Shown: piece by piece, positions 38,029 through 46,939 of the stretch
How the letters are laid out: every line of letters begins with the position of its first letter
Position numbering within the stretch: position 1 is the stretch's first letter
From: Polynucleobacter sp. MG-Unter2-18
GTDB lineage: Bacteria > Pseudomonadota > Gammaproteobacteria > Burkholderiales > Burkholderiaceae
Assembly: GCF_018687675.1 (NCBI RefSeq)
Contig: NZ_CP061302.1
Location: 1,934,192 to 1,998,191, forward strand
DNA length: 64,000 bases
Reading direction: 5' to 3'
Notes under the pieces: generated by a model
The model's input: only the letters and a program-made list of their open reading frames with translations
Databases searched by the model: none
What the model was told of the DNA's origin: nothing
Position numbers and translations under genes: made by a program

Positions 38029-38085
38029 AGGATCCTCCTGAGTTTTTACTCTACTATGAATTAACCTATCCAAGCATTTAAATTG

Positions 38086-38188
38086 GTCGTTTAAAACGAC
38101 ACGCCAAGCACTGACCCTAGGTAAGCGTCGCTTAAATGGACGCAGGACCAGCACAAAGATCTTTAATTGATCCGTCCTTTTAAGGGAC
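38086..38188. repeat. Long three-palindrome element
   Basis: GTCGTTTAAAACGAC (38086-38100), GTCGCTTAAATGGAC (38127-38141) and GTCCTTTTAAGGGAC (38174-38188); total 103 bp. The stretch after it begins AGTTCTTG as at 30743. It lies in the gap between two minus-strand genes. Confidence 0.75.
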
Positions 38189-38220
38189 AGTTCTTGAAAT
38201 ATTTAATTCATTGGAAGTGA

Positions 38221-38649
38221 TTATCTAGCCAACTTTTTAGTAAGCCCAAAGTTGATTACATCCGAACTGTTGATTTGAGCCTCATCTAAACCCTCACAAG
38301 ACAACAATCCATTAACTCTAGCATCCGGATGAATATCTAAAGTTTTATAGCGAATATTTCCCTCAATGATCGCTGTGGGATAAACCGTCATTTTTTCAGT
38401 AACAGTGATTGATCCTTTTACTGTTCCAGCAACAATTAAATTGCTGTAGTTCAGGTCACCCGTTAATACTCCAATCTTATCAATATAAAGCGTAGCATGA
38501 CTATCAGCCGCCTCAGTAATATCGCCAATAAGGTGCCCAGCTAAACAAACGTTACCATTACCCTCAAGACTGCCATGGACAGTAGAGCCCGCACCGATCT
38601 CATTGGTAAAGGTAAGATGATGATTGGTTGATTTATAAGATTCAAACAT
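38221..38649 (-). CDS. Bactofilin family protein
   Basis: 142 aa from ATG 38649 (AGGAG). Repeating beta-helix pattern typical of bactofilins: GAGSTVHGSLEGNGNVCLAG, LIVAGTVKGSITVTEKMTV, IIEGNIRYKTLDIHPDARVN. Bactofilins polymerise without nucleotides and place cell-envelope proteins. A second bactofilin lies at 39097, with a small HTH protein between. Confidence 0.85.
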   Translation of the reverse strand: MFESYKSTNHHLTFTNEIGAGSTVHGSLEGNGNVCLAGHLIGDITEAADSHATLYIDKIGVLTGDLNYSNLIVAGTVKGSITVTEKMTVYPTAIIEGNIRYKTLDIHPDARVNGLLSCEGLDEAQINSSDVINFGLTKKLAR

Positions 38650-38760
38650 CTTTGTCTCCTGCTTACGATCACAATCTAAATGCAACTATATGCCTGATTG
38701 AAGACTATTTAGATATTGGGGGCTTGTTTTGGTGCAGAAAATAGTAAAGTAAGCGAACAC

Positions 38761-39021
38761 TTAGCTTGGTAAGGTCTTTGTTTCTAGATAGTCAGACTCT
38801 TCTAAATTTAAATACTTCCCAACTCTTTTGGCCGCGTGTATCTTAATTACCATTGTGTAAAAGGTAAAAAAAGTGTCTGACTCTTCTAACTCTTTGATAT
38901 GCCACTTTCTAAGACAGACAACCTCTGCAAGTTCTTCATGGCTCAAACCCCGCCCCTCTCGGGCAGTTCTTAACACCCCTCCTATGATGCGTTGATCTAT
39001 CTTCAGTTTTTTCTTTAGCAT
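38761..39021 (-). CDS. RodZ-like helix-turn-helix protein
   Basis: 86 aa. Residues about 13-50 form an HTH of the RodZ N-terminal type (GGVLRTAREGRGLSHEELAE, VVCLRKWHIKELEESD). In RodZ this fold binds MreB; here there is no membrane segment. It lies divergent from the bactofilin at 39097, so regulation of that gene or a link to the cytoskeleton are both possible. Confidence 0.7.
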   Translation of the reverse strand: MLKKKLKIDQRIIGGVLRTAREGRGLSHEELAEVVCLRKWHIKELEESDTFFTFYTMVIKIHAAKRVGKYLNLEESDYLETKTLPS

Positions 39022-39096
39022 TATTTATTACTAAGGCTGTAATTTATATATGTTATGTTGAATTTGTGAATCATTTATTACCTAGGAACAAATTTA

Positions 39097-39516
39097 GTGT
39101 TTTTTAAAGACCCCTCCCCCACTCAACCAACAGAGACAGAAAATAAGCTGTTACAAAACATACCTATGGCTACATTACCAATCACTCAAAATCAAGCCTC
39201 CTTTAACAGCAATGACCTAGTCGTTGGGGAGGGCGTGGTTCTAAACGGAACCCTGGAAGTTCCCAAAACAGCTTTGGTCTCAGGAGTCATTAATGGGGAT
39301 TTGAAAGTTCGATCATTAATTGTCGGAAGCACAGGCAAAATTGAGGGCAAGGTCGATTGTCAGATAGCGGATATAGCTGGGCATGTAAAGGATGATCTTC
39401 TCGTTCATGAATTGCTCGTTGTTAGAGCAAGCTCGACCATTTCTGGCAATATCTTTTATAAAGATATTGACATTGAAAGAGGCGCCAAAATTACTGGTCA
39501 ACTATCTATGTTGTAA
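39097..39516 (+). CDS. Bactofilin family protein
   Basis: 139 aa with a GTG start at 39097 (AGGA upstream); an internal ATG at 39166 is the alternative. Beta-helix pattern: VVLNGTLEVPKTALVSGVIN, GSTGKIEGKVDCQIADIAG, ASSTISGNIFYKDIDIERGA. Paralogue of the gene at 38221. A long palindromic repeat begins six bases after the stop. Confidence 0.85.
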   Translation: MFFKDPSPTQPTETENKLLQNIPMATLPITQNQASFNSNDLVVGEGVVLNGTLEVPKTALVSGVINGDLKVRSLIVGSTGKIEGKVDCQIADIAGHVKDDLLVHELLVVRASSTISGNIFYKDIDIERGAKITGQLSML

Positions 39517-39521
39517 GTTTT

Positions 39522-39633
39522 GTCGTTTTAAACGACATTACAATCATCGACCCTGGATGAGCGTCGATTTAAGCGACACTTGACCGCTACAGGGATGAGA
39601 GATCCCTGTCACGCAATTGTCCTTTTAAAGGAC
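39522..39633. repeat. Long three-palindrome element, best copy
   Basis: GTCGTTTTAAACGAC (39522-39536), GTCGATTTAAGCGAC (39563-39577) and GTCCTTTTAAAGGAC (39619-39633); 112 bp. Between the last two is another inverted repeat CAGGGATGAGAGATCCCTG. It starts six bases after the bactofilin stop codon. Confidence 0.82.
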
Positions 39634-39730
39634 AACGCTTTCAGCAACATCTTCCCAAATCGTCACTTCATTGCCATATTAAAGATGTAACTTGTGTTTG
39701 TAGCATCCATTCAATAGTTAAGGGGGCAAT

Positions 39731-40177
39731 ATGAATCTCAAAGATCTACATACAACCGCTACAAATGTAACTTCCCTAACTGGACACTATGCTGTTTTGC
39801 AAGAAATTTTTAGTGAATTTCATTCCCATCTTGAAACTCAATTAGAGACCGAGCAGTATCAAGATTGGAATATTGAAGTTTCTGACTTAACCGAGCTAAA
39901 TGAATTTATTATCTTGATAGCCGGGCAAGAAATCATCTTTAGTTTTGACATAGAGTCTGATGATGCAGGATCCTACTTGGGGTTGGTAACAGCTTTTGTA
40001 ACAGATGATTATTTTGATGATCTTCCAAAAGTAATAGCGTCATTTACATTTGATGGAAGTGGTATTGCTAAGGATCTAACTGGTCTTGAAGATCCTGCAA
40101 ATCTTAAAGTAGCCGAGCATTGCCTCAACATAGCCTTACAAATCTGTCTTGGTGCTTTTGATGAAATTGAGGAGTAG
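39731..40177 (+). CDS. Acidic protein, function unknown
   Basis: 148 aa, acidic, no signal peptide. FSFDIESDDAGSYLGLVTAF and CLNIALQICLGAFDEIEE are its clearest stretches. No family recognised. Its stop codon TAG (40175-40177) is also the first bases of the 160-bp direct repeat, so the repeat was joined exactly at the gene end. Confidence 0.65.
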   Translation: MNLKDLHTTATNVTSLTGHYAVLQEIFSEFHSHLETQLETEQYQDWNIEVSDLTELNEFIILIAGQEIIFSFDIESDDAGSYLGLVTAFVTDDYFDDLPKVIASFTFDGSGIAKDLTGLEDPANLKVAEHCLNIALQICLGAFDEIEE

Positions 40178-40334
40178 TCCGAGCAGTCAATCAGGATTTG
40201 GCATCCTGAACCTAGATTTAGAGCTCTCAGAAAGATAGCCACGCTGGGCTATGGTGGTGTCACCGTCCGCTACTTTGGTGCCACTATAGATTCTTGGTGG
40301 CCCGGGGCGGAATCGAACCAGGGTCGAGGATGTC
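40175..40334. repeat. 160-bp direct repeat, copy 1 (with tRNA-Phe fragment)
   Basis: Near-identical to 47110-47268. It holds the inverted repeat TCAGGAT-TTGGC-ATCCTGA, an ATAGCC/GGCTAT hairpin, and at its right end the tRNA-Phe fragment from TTCTTGG (40291) to GGATGTC (40334). The lipoprotein stop lies five bases further. Confidence 0.85.
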
Positions 40335-40339
40335 TTACT

Positions 40340-40663
40340 CTATTTACAGTTTTTCTTGTCCATCAAGTCGGTTAGCCTTACCATTCTTGTATCAGCAGCC
40401 GCTATAGCTTCATTGGCATTGCTATAGGTAGCAATGATGCCTGGGAGCCAAAAAAGTGCGGCCAACGTATTTGTGCCAGTAACACCTTTTACATCCTCTG
40501 CGTCTTTTTTAGCTTTCTCGGCCTGCTTAAATTCATCCTTTAAAGATTCACAGGACAAATCTCGATCTGAAAGCTTTGTAGCATCAATCACTTTAGGTGT
40601 GGAGCAAGCACTTATGAGAGCCAGCATAAAAGCAATCAATGTAATGCGGCCAGCAGTATTCAT
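40340..40663 (-). CDS. Small lipoprotein, function unknown
   Basis: 107 aa from ATG 40663 (GGAGA). Lipobox ISAC near residue 20 (IAFMLALISAC). The mature part is helical and charged (SLKDEFKQAEKAKKDAEDV) with a hydrophobic stretch (NTLAALFWLPGIIATYS). One-gene segment between tRNA-Phe fragments. Confidence 0.65.
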   Translation of the reverse strand: MNTAGRITLIAFMLALISACSTPKVIDATKLSDRDLSCESLKDEFKQAEKAKKDAEDVKGVTGTNTLAALFWLPGIIATYSNANEAIAAADTRMVRLTDLMDKKNCK

Positions 40664-40751
40664 GTAATTCTCCAATGTAAATTTCAGACTAAGCCGCATC
40701 ACAACTTAAGTTAATGAGTGATTACCCTCGAATGGCCAAGCCCTAAAAGAA

Positions 40752-40822
40752 AATAGCCCAACAAGTGGGCTATTGTGATTCTTGGTGGCCCGGGGCGGAA
40801 TCGAACCAGGGCCTAGGATGTC
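40752..40822 (-). repeat. tRNA-Phe 3' fragment with GCCCA-type hairpin
   Basis: Hairpin AATAGCCCA-ACAAG-TGGGCTATT (40752-40774) preceded by CCAAGCCCTAAAAGAA; then the fragment with perfect CCA, acceptor and T-arm, and GGCCTAGGATGTC. The DUF4410 gene ends 27 bases right. Confidence 0.88.
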
Positions 40823-40848
40823 TAAATCCTTAACCCACCAATAATGAT

Positions 40849-41397
40849 TTATTTTTTTACAACAGCCTCGTTTTTAAGTTCTTTACGGATATCGTCCGCA
40901 AATGTTTCGTATATCCAGCTTAAAACATTGGTTGTGCCGACTGTATAACTTTCATAATGGTCCGTGGAAATTTGGAAGGCGTCCAAGGTTTTTCCTGACA
41001 CATCTTTTACAGTAACATTGCCCATTACATAATCTGCACCCGACATGAAGCCTAAAAACATCCTATTAGCTATTGATCTTACGCGTATGTTAGTCACTTC
41101 AACATAAAGAGTAGGTTTTTTAGGGTCTGTATTATCGGAAATTAATTTTGCGGCAGATAATGTTTTTTGAATCTGAAGTTTAAGATCTCTGTCGCTGAAG
41201 GCCGTGTTATCTGAAAGCTTTTTTCTAGCCTCTTCAGAATACGTAACAACAATATTGCCAAGGGGATTACTTGGGGTAATTATGGTCTGGGCTGGCCTAC
41301 TTTGACCATCTTGGCGACTCACTGTTGAAGAGCACCCGTTGATCACAAGTATCGCTGTGAAGCAAAGGCAAATTAACTTTAAAGAATTTTTTATCAT
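40849..41397 (-). CDS. DUF4410 lipoprotein
   Basis: 182 aa, lipobox INGC at residues 19-22. The rest fits DUF4410: KKPTLYVEVTNIRVRSIANR, FLGFMSGADYVMGNVTVKD, then SWIYETFADDIRKELK. These are outer-membrane-linked lipoproteins of unknown function. One-gene segment. Confidence 0.72.
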   Translation of the reverse strand: MIKNSLKLICLCFTAILVINGCSSTVSRQDGQSRPAQTIITPSNPLGNIVVTYSEEARKKLSDNTAFSDRDLKLQIQKTLSAAKLISDNTDPKKPTLYVEVTNIRVRSIANRMFLGFMSGADYVMGNVTVKDVSGKTLDAFQISTDHYESYTVGTTNVLSWIYETFADDIRKELKNEAVVKK

Positions 41398-41932
41398 GAT
41401 GTTCGCTTATTTAAAATAAAAAATAATTTAGCATATTTTGAATATTTGGTTTCGGCACAAAGTTGAGGAATAGATCTATTCGACTTAATTTCCTCAAGTA
41501 ACGCACCAAATGTGTGCCATACAATTCCTGTTATAGAGCCGCTTTTATAAAGGGCAGCTTATGATGAGGATATATGGTCCATTGGATTCATACGATCTCT
41601 TTCATCTGGCTTTGCTGGGTTTTAGATTAACTGCCAAATTTTTTTTTAACATACTATTTTGAAATTTATATGTATTGTTACTTGTCCCGTAGCAAATTAT
41701 TCAAATGGGGCGTTTTTAGGGGGATATTTTTGATGATGACTTCAGAGCAACGCCATCCAACCAAAGGAGTCTCATCTGCCAAGCCCGAAAAGAAAATAGC
41801 CCAGCAAGTGGGCTATTGACATTCTTGGTGGCCCGGGGCGGAATCGAACCAGGGCCGAGGATGCCTAATCCACCGCCACTACAAAATCAATTTCTACTGG
41901 GGCATTCCTTCCGCCTAAACTGTCGACTCTAC
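41398..41932. other. Intergenic stretch with decayed repeats
   Basis: Holds the upstream region of the DUF4410 gene, a decayed piece of the 61-bp element and its following stretch (GCCGCTTTTATAAAGGGC, then TTATGATGAGGATAT, 41538-41572), and the hairpin/tRNA-Phe fragment at 41795-41865. No coding frame seen. Confidence 0.55.
41795..41865 (-). repeat. tRNA-Phe 3' fragment with GCCCA-type hairpin
   Basis: Hairpin AATAGCCCA-GCAAG-TGGGCTATT, then a perfect CCA/acceptor/T-arm match and GGGCCGAGGATGCC. Preceded by GGAGTCTCAT (41767-41776) as at 25085. The channel-like gene ends 68 bases right. Confidence 0.88.
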
Positions 41933-42913
41933 TTATAAAGCTCCTGAAACTATTAACAAACTAAAGCCAATAAAGAAAGATGTCATCGTAATGAAGGAAA
42001 CCCTATCTAATTTAACGCTACTAAATGAAATAGACTCTTTTTGACTTAGAAATCTAGAAATAGATGTCAGGATCAAAAGAATCATAATTGTGAGCATTCC
42101 CAACATATGCAGCATATCAATTAGAGTTACTGCGGTTGTATCTCCTTGCTTTGCATCCACGAACTGCTGATTCACCACTACAGCAAGAAGCGTTCCCCCT
42201 AATAGCCCCATACGACCGCTAAATATATCCTCGCTAATCGTTGGCATAAAGCATGAGCATAGTGCCACAAAAACGGCAAGAAATAAGCCCATGGTTAATT
42301 TAAAAAAAATAAATGGGGCGTCCCTCTCGATAAGAATATCTAGTACCAATCGGGAATAGGATTCTTTGCTTGGAGCAGTAAAATTACCAAAATTAGAATC
42401 GTAAGTCTTTAGGTCCTTCCTCAAATTAACTGATTTAATTTTCCATCCATCAATAGAGATCGCGCTATCGAAGCCGCTAGTATTGTCAGGCTGGTATTCT
42501 AGAAGGGATGAATTAAGCAACCCGTCCTCAAAAGATATTTGCAAATTTTGTGTATCAAATGGAAACTTCTCTAAGTTGAAGTCATGCAAAAAAACACTCT
42601 GAACCTTTTTTTGTTGAAGGGTAATTTTTTGATTCAATATTTCAGTATTTTGATTAGAGAAAATTCTCGGAAATTCGCTACTTGAGTAATTAATCTCTAA
42701 AGAATCATTCATTTTATATTTGGCATGTTGGGAAGACAAAGTCCAAACCCAAAAATCAGCGCTAAAGGTTCCCTTATCGGCATTAATGTTATGTAAAGAA
42801 GTTACAAATGCGCCAAGTTTAATTTGCTCTGGCTGCGCTTTCTCCCCAGCAGCAAATGCCGAAGTTGATACTGTAAGCAGAAAAACTAGAAGGTGTCTAA
42901 CGACAAATTTCAT
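41933..42913 (-). CDS. Pentameric ligand-gated ion channel-like protein
   Basis: 326 aa. Signal peptide (LLVFLLTVSTSAFA), an extracellular beta domain with FPFDTQNLQISFE where Cys-loop receptors have their loop (Pro present, Cys pair absent), then four membrane segments (about residues 203-220, 233-250, 266-285, 306-324). Order and size match prokaryotic GLIC/ELIC-type channels. Last gene of a minus-strand operon with TPR, membrane and SPFH genes; ligand unknown. Confidence 0.65.
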   Translation of the reverse strand: MKFVVRHLLVFLLTVSTSAFAAGEKAQPEQIKLGAFVTSLHNINADKGTFSADFWVWTLSSQHAKYKMNDSLEINYSSSEFPRIFSNQNTEILNQKITLQQKKVQSVFLHDFNLEKFPFDTQNLQISFEDGLLNSSLLEYQPDNTSGFDSAISIDGWKIKSVNLRKDLKTYDSNFGNFTAPSKESYSRLVLDILIERDAPFIFFKLTMGLFLAVFVALCSCFMPTISEDIFSGRMGLLGGTLLAVVVNQQFVDAKQGDTTAVTLIDMLHMLGMLTIMILLILTSISRFLSQKESISFSSVKLDRVSFITMTSFFIGFSLLIVSGAL

Positions 42914-42923
42914 TTTTGACCTA

Positions 42924-44090
42924 CTAGTTACTTAATTGATTTAATGCTTTAGTTATAGCGAATCGCAAATTTTCATTCGGATCATCGCTTGCTGTATTTT
43001 TTAAGAATTGAAGTGCTTTTTCTTTATTTCCAGAAAACTGGAAGCCCACCAAGAAAGCGGCGGCGGCTGCATCCATTCGTAAGGTATAGGCATAAAGCTC
43101 GCCTAAATTGGCCCAGGCACTAGTTCTGCTTGGTGCATATGACAGCACAAGCCCTAATGCCTGTTCAGCCTGAGGGTAATTCCCAGATTTTAATAATGCA
43201 TATGCGTAATTATTAATGATTTCAACGTCCGCAGGATTTGCTTTACTAGCCTCATAAAATACTCTTGCCGCCTCAATATAATTCGCTTGCCTAAAAGCAA
43301 CTAAGCCATTTTCATTTAATGTTCTCGCTACTTTTACATCTCCCTTTTCTTGTTTCGGAAATTCTTCAATTTTTGATTTGGCGTCTGCCAATTTTATAAA
43401 GCTGGAGTTATTTAATAACATCTCAGTCAATAACCCAGCAGTTTGGGTTGGTGCAATTACAGTCTTAATGTTATCAAGGCTGATAGCTGTAGATACTGTT
43501 TCTGCTATTGGTGCTGGCTGTGGAGCCACTTCTACAGCACTCTGTGGTACGGCGGGCAGGGTGGTTTGACCGGCGTTGAAGTCGGCATGTTTATTAATAA
43601 TTGGCAATACAAAATACGCCACTGTAGCTAATGTAATTAAGCCTGCGCCACTAATCGCAAAGCGCACTAATTTTTTATTCTGCGCCGCACCTTCTACAGT
43701 TTTTTTTCCATACAAAATATCTTGGGGGTCACTTAATACCGATGAGGTTGGGCCCAAATTTTGTAATGCCTTAACAGCATTGTGTGTACCCAATTCACCG
43801 CTAATAATTTCACGGCAAATTCGTGCATCAGAGTCTTTAGGCTTAGCTAAAATACACCGATGAGCATATTCACTTGCGCTTTGAATATTGCGACTAACGC
43901 CCACGCCAATAAAGTAGATCAGCGCCGAAGCAAGCATGGCCTTTATGCATCCCAAGTCTGCAGCATCCAATAGTTTAGCGGCTGCCATGCCATCATCTTT
44001 TGGTTTGCCAATACCGGTATAAAAGGCCATACCATCCACAAATAACTCCTCTCCAGGAGAGCCCTGACTAGAGCTTGATTCATTTGCCAT
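42924..44090 (-). CDS. TPR/Sel1-like protein with one membrane segment
   Basis: 388 aa. Residues about 12-85 look like Sel1-type repeats (FVDGMAFYTGIGKPKDDGMA), a membrane segment lies near 143-165 (FAISGAGLITLATVAYFVLP), then a Pro/Ala-rich linker and TPR repeats (about 255-385; EAARVFYEASKANPADVEII, NYPQAEQALGLVLSYAP). Likely a scaffold whose TPR part is periplasmic. Ten bases separate it from the channel-like gene. Confidence 0.7.
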   Translation of the reverse strand: MANESSSSQGSPGEELFVDGMAFYTGIGKPKDDGMAAAKLLDAADLGCIKAMLASALIYFIGVGVSRNIQSASEYAHRCILAKPKDSDARICREIISGELGTHNAVKALQNLGPTSSVLSDPQDILYGKKTVEGAAQNKKLVRFAISGAGLITLATVAYFVLPIINKHADFNAGQTTLPAVPQSAVEVAPQPAPIAETVSTAISLDNIKTVIAPTQTAGLLTEMLLNNSSFIKLADAKSKIEEFPKQEKGDVKVARTLNENGLVAFRQANYIEAARVFYEASKANPADVEIINNYAYALLKSGNYPQAEQALGLVLSYAPSRTSAWANLGELYAYTLRMDAAAAAFLVGFQFSGNKEKALQFLKNTASDDPNENLRFAITKALNQLSN

Positions 44091-44113
44091 TTCAGTCTTT
44101 CATTAATTGAAAA

Positions 44114-44863
44114 TTAGTTTTTGGTTAAAGCTATTTTGTCTTTCATTACCTTTGTTTGTCTCTTGAAGTCATCCAAGACGAGTTTCTTCTGTTCTACATT
44201 TAAATATTGGTAATCTTTAATTAAGTCTTTTTGAGACTGAGCCCAGCTATTAGCAGCCTCAACCAATTTCTTGAATTGACTCTGCCCAGAATATACGGGG
44301 AGGTATCTTGCTTCTTCAATAAGCAAGTCAATGTGCTTTTTAGCATCCGCATCAAACTCAACCGTCCTCAACAAACCTTGAGATTGATTTTGTAGCAATT
44401 CTATAAGGTTTTCTTTTCTTGCAGACCCCACCTCAGCTATAGCGTTGAATGTAGTATTTGATGCGCTGACTTGTTTCGCACTCGCCCAAATAATCAGCAT
44501 GATTACATGCTGAGCAGCGATTAGACTCCAGTAGATTTTATATTCTGTAGATTTCCAAGCTAGTTGATAAAAATACAGTGTGACTAATAGTGAATTTAAA
44601 AATAAGAATACGATTAGATTAGCCCTAAAAAAACTTTCATTTTTTAGTGACTTCACAACATTTTTAGCCAACACCAAAAACACCCATAGTGGACTTAATA
44701 TCCAAGGCAGCATCGCAAGCGAATAATAAACACTTTCTTGCGAGGGTGCGACATCCAAAAAAACAGGTCTCCACAGTATCCCTAGTAACGCAAATAACAA
44801 TGAGACGCTAAAACCGACAGCAATTAACAAATATGGTGTCATATCTTCCTTAAGGTTAGCCAC
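44114..44863 (-). CDS. Four-TM membrane protein, function unknown
   Basis: 249 aa with four membrane segments in the first 130 residues, then a soluble charged, helical tail (about 140-249; VEQKKLVLDDFKRQTKVMKD). No family recognised. It overlaps the SPFH gene by eight bases, so the pair is coupled. Confidence 0.65.
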   Translation of the reverse strand: MANLKEDMTPYLLIAVGFSVSLLFALLGILWRPVFLDVAPSQESVYYSLAMLPWILSPLWVFLVLAKNVVKSLKNESFFRANLIVFLFLNSLLVTLYFYQLAWKSTEYKIYWSLIAAQHVIMLIIWASAKQVSASNTTFNAIAEVGSARKENLIELLQNQSQGLLRTVEFDADAKKHIDLLIEEARYLPVYSGQSQFKKLVEAANSWAQSQKDLIKDYQYLNVEQKKLVLDDFKRQTKVMKDKIALTKN

Positions 44864-45935
44864 CTAGAATTTTGGCTTTTTCTAAATTAAATTCTTCCTC
44901 ACTCAGAATTCCACTGGTTCTCAGCTCTCCTAATTCCTTTAGTAGCTTCATCTTTTGGCTTGGATCGGCAGCTACCGAGCCAATTGCACCCGATACTTGT
45001 TGCCCAAAGACTTGTCCCACCGGTATTCCTACGCCCAATCCAAGCCCCATATTTAGAGCGCCCCCGCCTTCAGCAGGCATATTTTGAAACCGATTATCAG
45101 CATTTCCTTTTGCTCCCGTAAATCCAGCAACTCCCTCCATCGCATTAAAACTTCTTTCTTGCTGGTAATTAAATCCAACAATATCCATTTGCGCTTTTTT
45201 TGCTAAAGCTTCTCTAAGGGTCCTAATTGAAGGATCATCCTCTTTAACATCGATGTGATTCACAAAAAAATTCACAAGCTTTAACCCAAACTCTTCAAGT
45301 TGTGATTGCAGCTCTTGTTTTATTGCGTCTGAAATTTCTGTTAATTGGGTGGCAATTTCTAAAACGGAAACCCCCTCAGATCCTGCCATTTTTTTCGCAA
45401 TAGTAGTTTTTGCTATTGTTAAGATCAACCCTCTAAAGTAATCCTTTAGCTTATCCTGAGTAAACTCGGTCATTGTCCCAACAAGCTTTACCAAAAACTT
45501 TCGCGAGTTTTCAATTTGCACCGCATATTGACCATGCGCTTGTATAGGAATGACAATTCGGTATTTTGAATCTTGAAGTCTGATAGGCTCACTTGTTCCC
45601 CAACGAACATCTAGCGGTATAGCCCTATTTAGGAACCAGACTTCAGCTGTAAAAGGTGATCTCCCAAAGGGTAGATTAAGAATTTTTCCAATGACGGGTA
45701 AATTCTCTGTTTTTAGAACATGTCTACCGGGCCCAAAAGGGCCGTCCATCGCACCACCACGAAATAAAACGGCCTCTTGCGATTCATGAACAATTAACTG
45801 TGTCCAGGTTGATAGTTCAGTACTCCCGAACTTCCAAGCATAAACTTGATCTATCGGCACGGCAATCTTGCCTGACCCTTGCTGGGAGTTTTTATTGGTT
45901 TCCTCGTCCCACTTAACGACATCAATAATTGCCAT
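44856..45935 (-). CDS. SPFH-domain protein with C-terminal SHOCT motif
   Basis: 359 aa. The N-terminal half is a YdjI/virion-core-like SPFH domain (QLIVHESQEAVLFRGGAMDG, FGPGRHVLKTENLPVIG); after a glycine-rich stretch (GGALNMGLGLGVGIPVG) comes a SHOCT motif (LLKELGELRTSGILSEEEFN). SPFH proteins organise membrane microdomains. AAGGATG precedes the ATG. First gene of the four-gene operon. Confidence 0.82.
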   Translation of the reverse strand: MAIIDVVKWDEETNKNSQQGSGKIAVPIDQVYAWKFGSTELSTWTQLIVHESQEAVLFRGGAMDGPFGPGRHVLKTENLPVIGKILNLPFGRSPFTAEVWFLNRAIPLDVRWGTSEPIRLQDSKYRIVIPIQAHGQYAVQIENSRKFLVKLVGTMTEFTQDKLKDYFRGLILTIAKTTIAKKMAGSEGVSVLEIATQLTEISDAIKQELQSQLEEFGLKLVNFFVNHIDVKEDDPSIRTLREALAKKAQMDIVGFNYQQERSFNAMEGVAGFTGAKGNADNRFQNMPAEGGGALNMGLGLGVGIPVGQVFGQQVSGAIGSVAADPSQKMKLLKELGELRTSGILSEEEFNLEKAKILGG

Positions 45936-46091
45936 AAATTCATCCTTAATTTAGATTTAAAGCAAAAGGAAGGGGCTTATGCTGTAATTTGCGCCATTTG
46001 TGTAAGAATCGTTACAATTTTTAATGGTTAAAGTGATTATACTAATCGAAACTAGATTTATCAGACTCTTTGAGCGAAAGACATATTATCT

Positions 46092-46583
46092 ATGCAATGC
46101 ATTACATGTGGCGGCCAAAACCAGGTTGAAACTAAAAAATGTGGGTATTGTGGGTCTGATATGCGCTCGTCTGATCAGACTCATCAGCCTAAAAATTCTG
46201 GCGCTTTATTGGGCATCTCTATAAACACGCCCAATACCGCAGCTGATGAAAAGTGGAGTGGCTTGACCATTAAGCCAGAACATGGGGAAAGCGAAGGCAG
46301 GGATATTACTGCTGGCCTAGACCAATATTACAAAGATGCTTTCAAGGTATTTGAAAGCACTTCTCCGCCTAAATTTGCGCCCAAATTTAACTGGGCGGCA
46401 TTTCTTTTTGGTCCATTTTGGTATTTTTATCATGGCATGTGGGCAAAGGGTCTTCTTTATTTAGTCTTCAATATTGTAGTAATTGAAGCTCCTTTTTTGT
46501 GGGTTATCCCTTGGATTTATGCGTCCCTGTTTGGAACGTATGATTTTTTTATTTTAAGAAAGTTTGATAAGCAGCTCTGGTAG
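46092..46583 (+). CDS. Zinc-ribbon DUF2628-like membrane protein
   Basis: 163 aa. An N-terminal zinc ribbon (MQCITCGGQ ... KKCGYCGSD), a linker, then a DUF2628-type domain (KFNWAAFLFGPFWYFYHGMW) with two membrane segments. Function unknown. Followed by a small gene with the same WTTFFFGFFPA style, so the two are probably functionally paired. Confidence 0.75.
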   Translation: MQCITCGGQNQVETKKCGYCGSDMRSSDQTHQPKNSGALLGISINTPNTAADEKWSGLTIKPEHGESEGRDITAGLDQYYKDAFKVFESTSPPKFAPKFNWAAFLFGPFWYFYHGMWAKGLLYLVFNIVVIEAPFLWVIPWIYASLFGTYDFFILRKFDKQLW

Positions 46584-46621
46584 TGGGTATGTTTTTTATA
46601 ATTAAACAAAAGGAATTAATT

Positions 46622-46939
46622 ATGGCATTCGATACATTAGTACTAAAAAATCCAAATACAGGTGAAATTAAAAATGCTCCTGTAGGCTTCTCTTGGACTA
46701 CGTTCTTTTTTGGCTTCTTCCCCGCAATTTTTAGGGGCGACTGGAAGTGGGCGGCAATAATTTTCGTTGTCGCGTTCTTCACCATCGGAGTAGGCAACAT
46801 TGTTTTTGCCTTTATTTACAATAAATTTTATATAAAAGAACAAATTTACAGCAATGGATTTAAGGTAGTTAGTAGCGCAAAAGGGAATTTGCAAAGAGTC
46901 TCTTCTAATCTTGGAATTGAACTCCCCGTCCTTCAGTAA
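46622..46939 (+). CDS. Small DUF2628/HrgC-like membrane protein
   Basis: 105 aa from ATG 46622 (AAAGGA). Sequence GFSWTTFFFGFFPAIFRGDW and IIFVVAFFTIGVGNIVFAF shows two membrane segments. It shares the FxW..FxFG.F motif with the preceding protein. Function unknown. Confidence 0.7.
   Translation: MAFDTLVLKNPNTGEIKNAPVGFSWTTFFFGFFPAIFRGDWKWAAIIFVVAFFTIGVGNIVFAFIYNKFYIKEQIYSNGFKVVSSAKGNLQRVSSNLGIELPVLQ

Noticed and set aside
40190..40215. Anticodon-arm-like hairpin in the 160-bp repeat
   Set aside because: The stem with seven-base loop looks tRNA-like, but no matching acceptor, D- or T-arm surrounds it and position 37 is not a purine.
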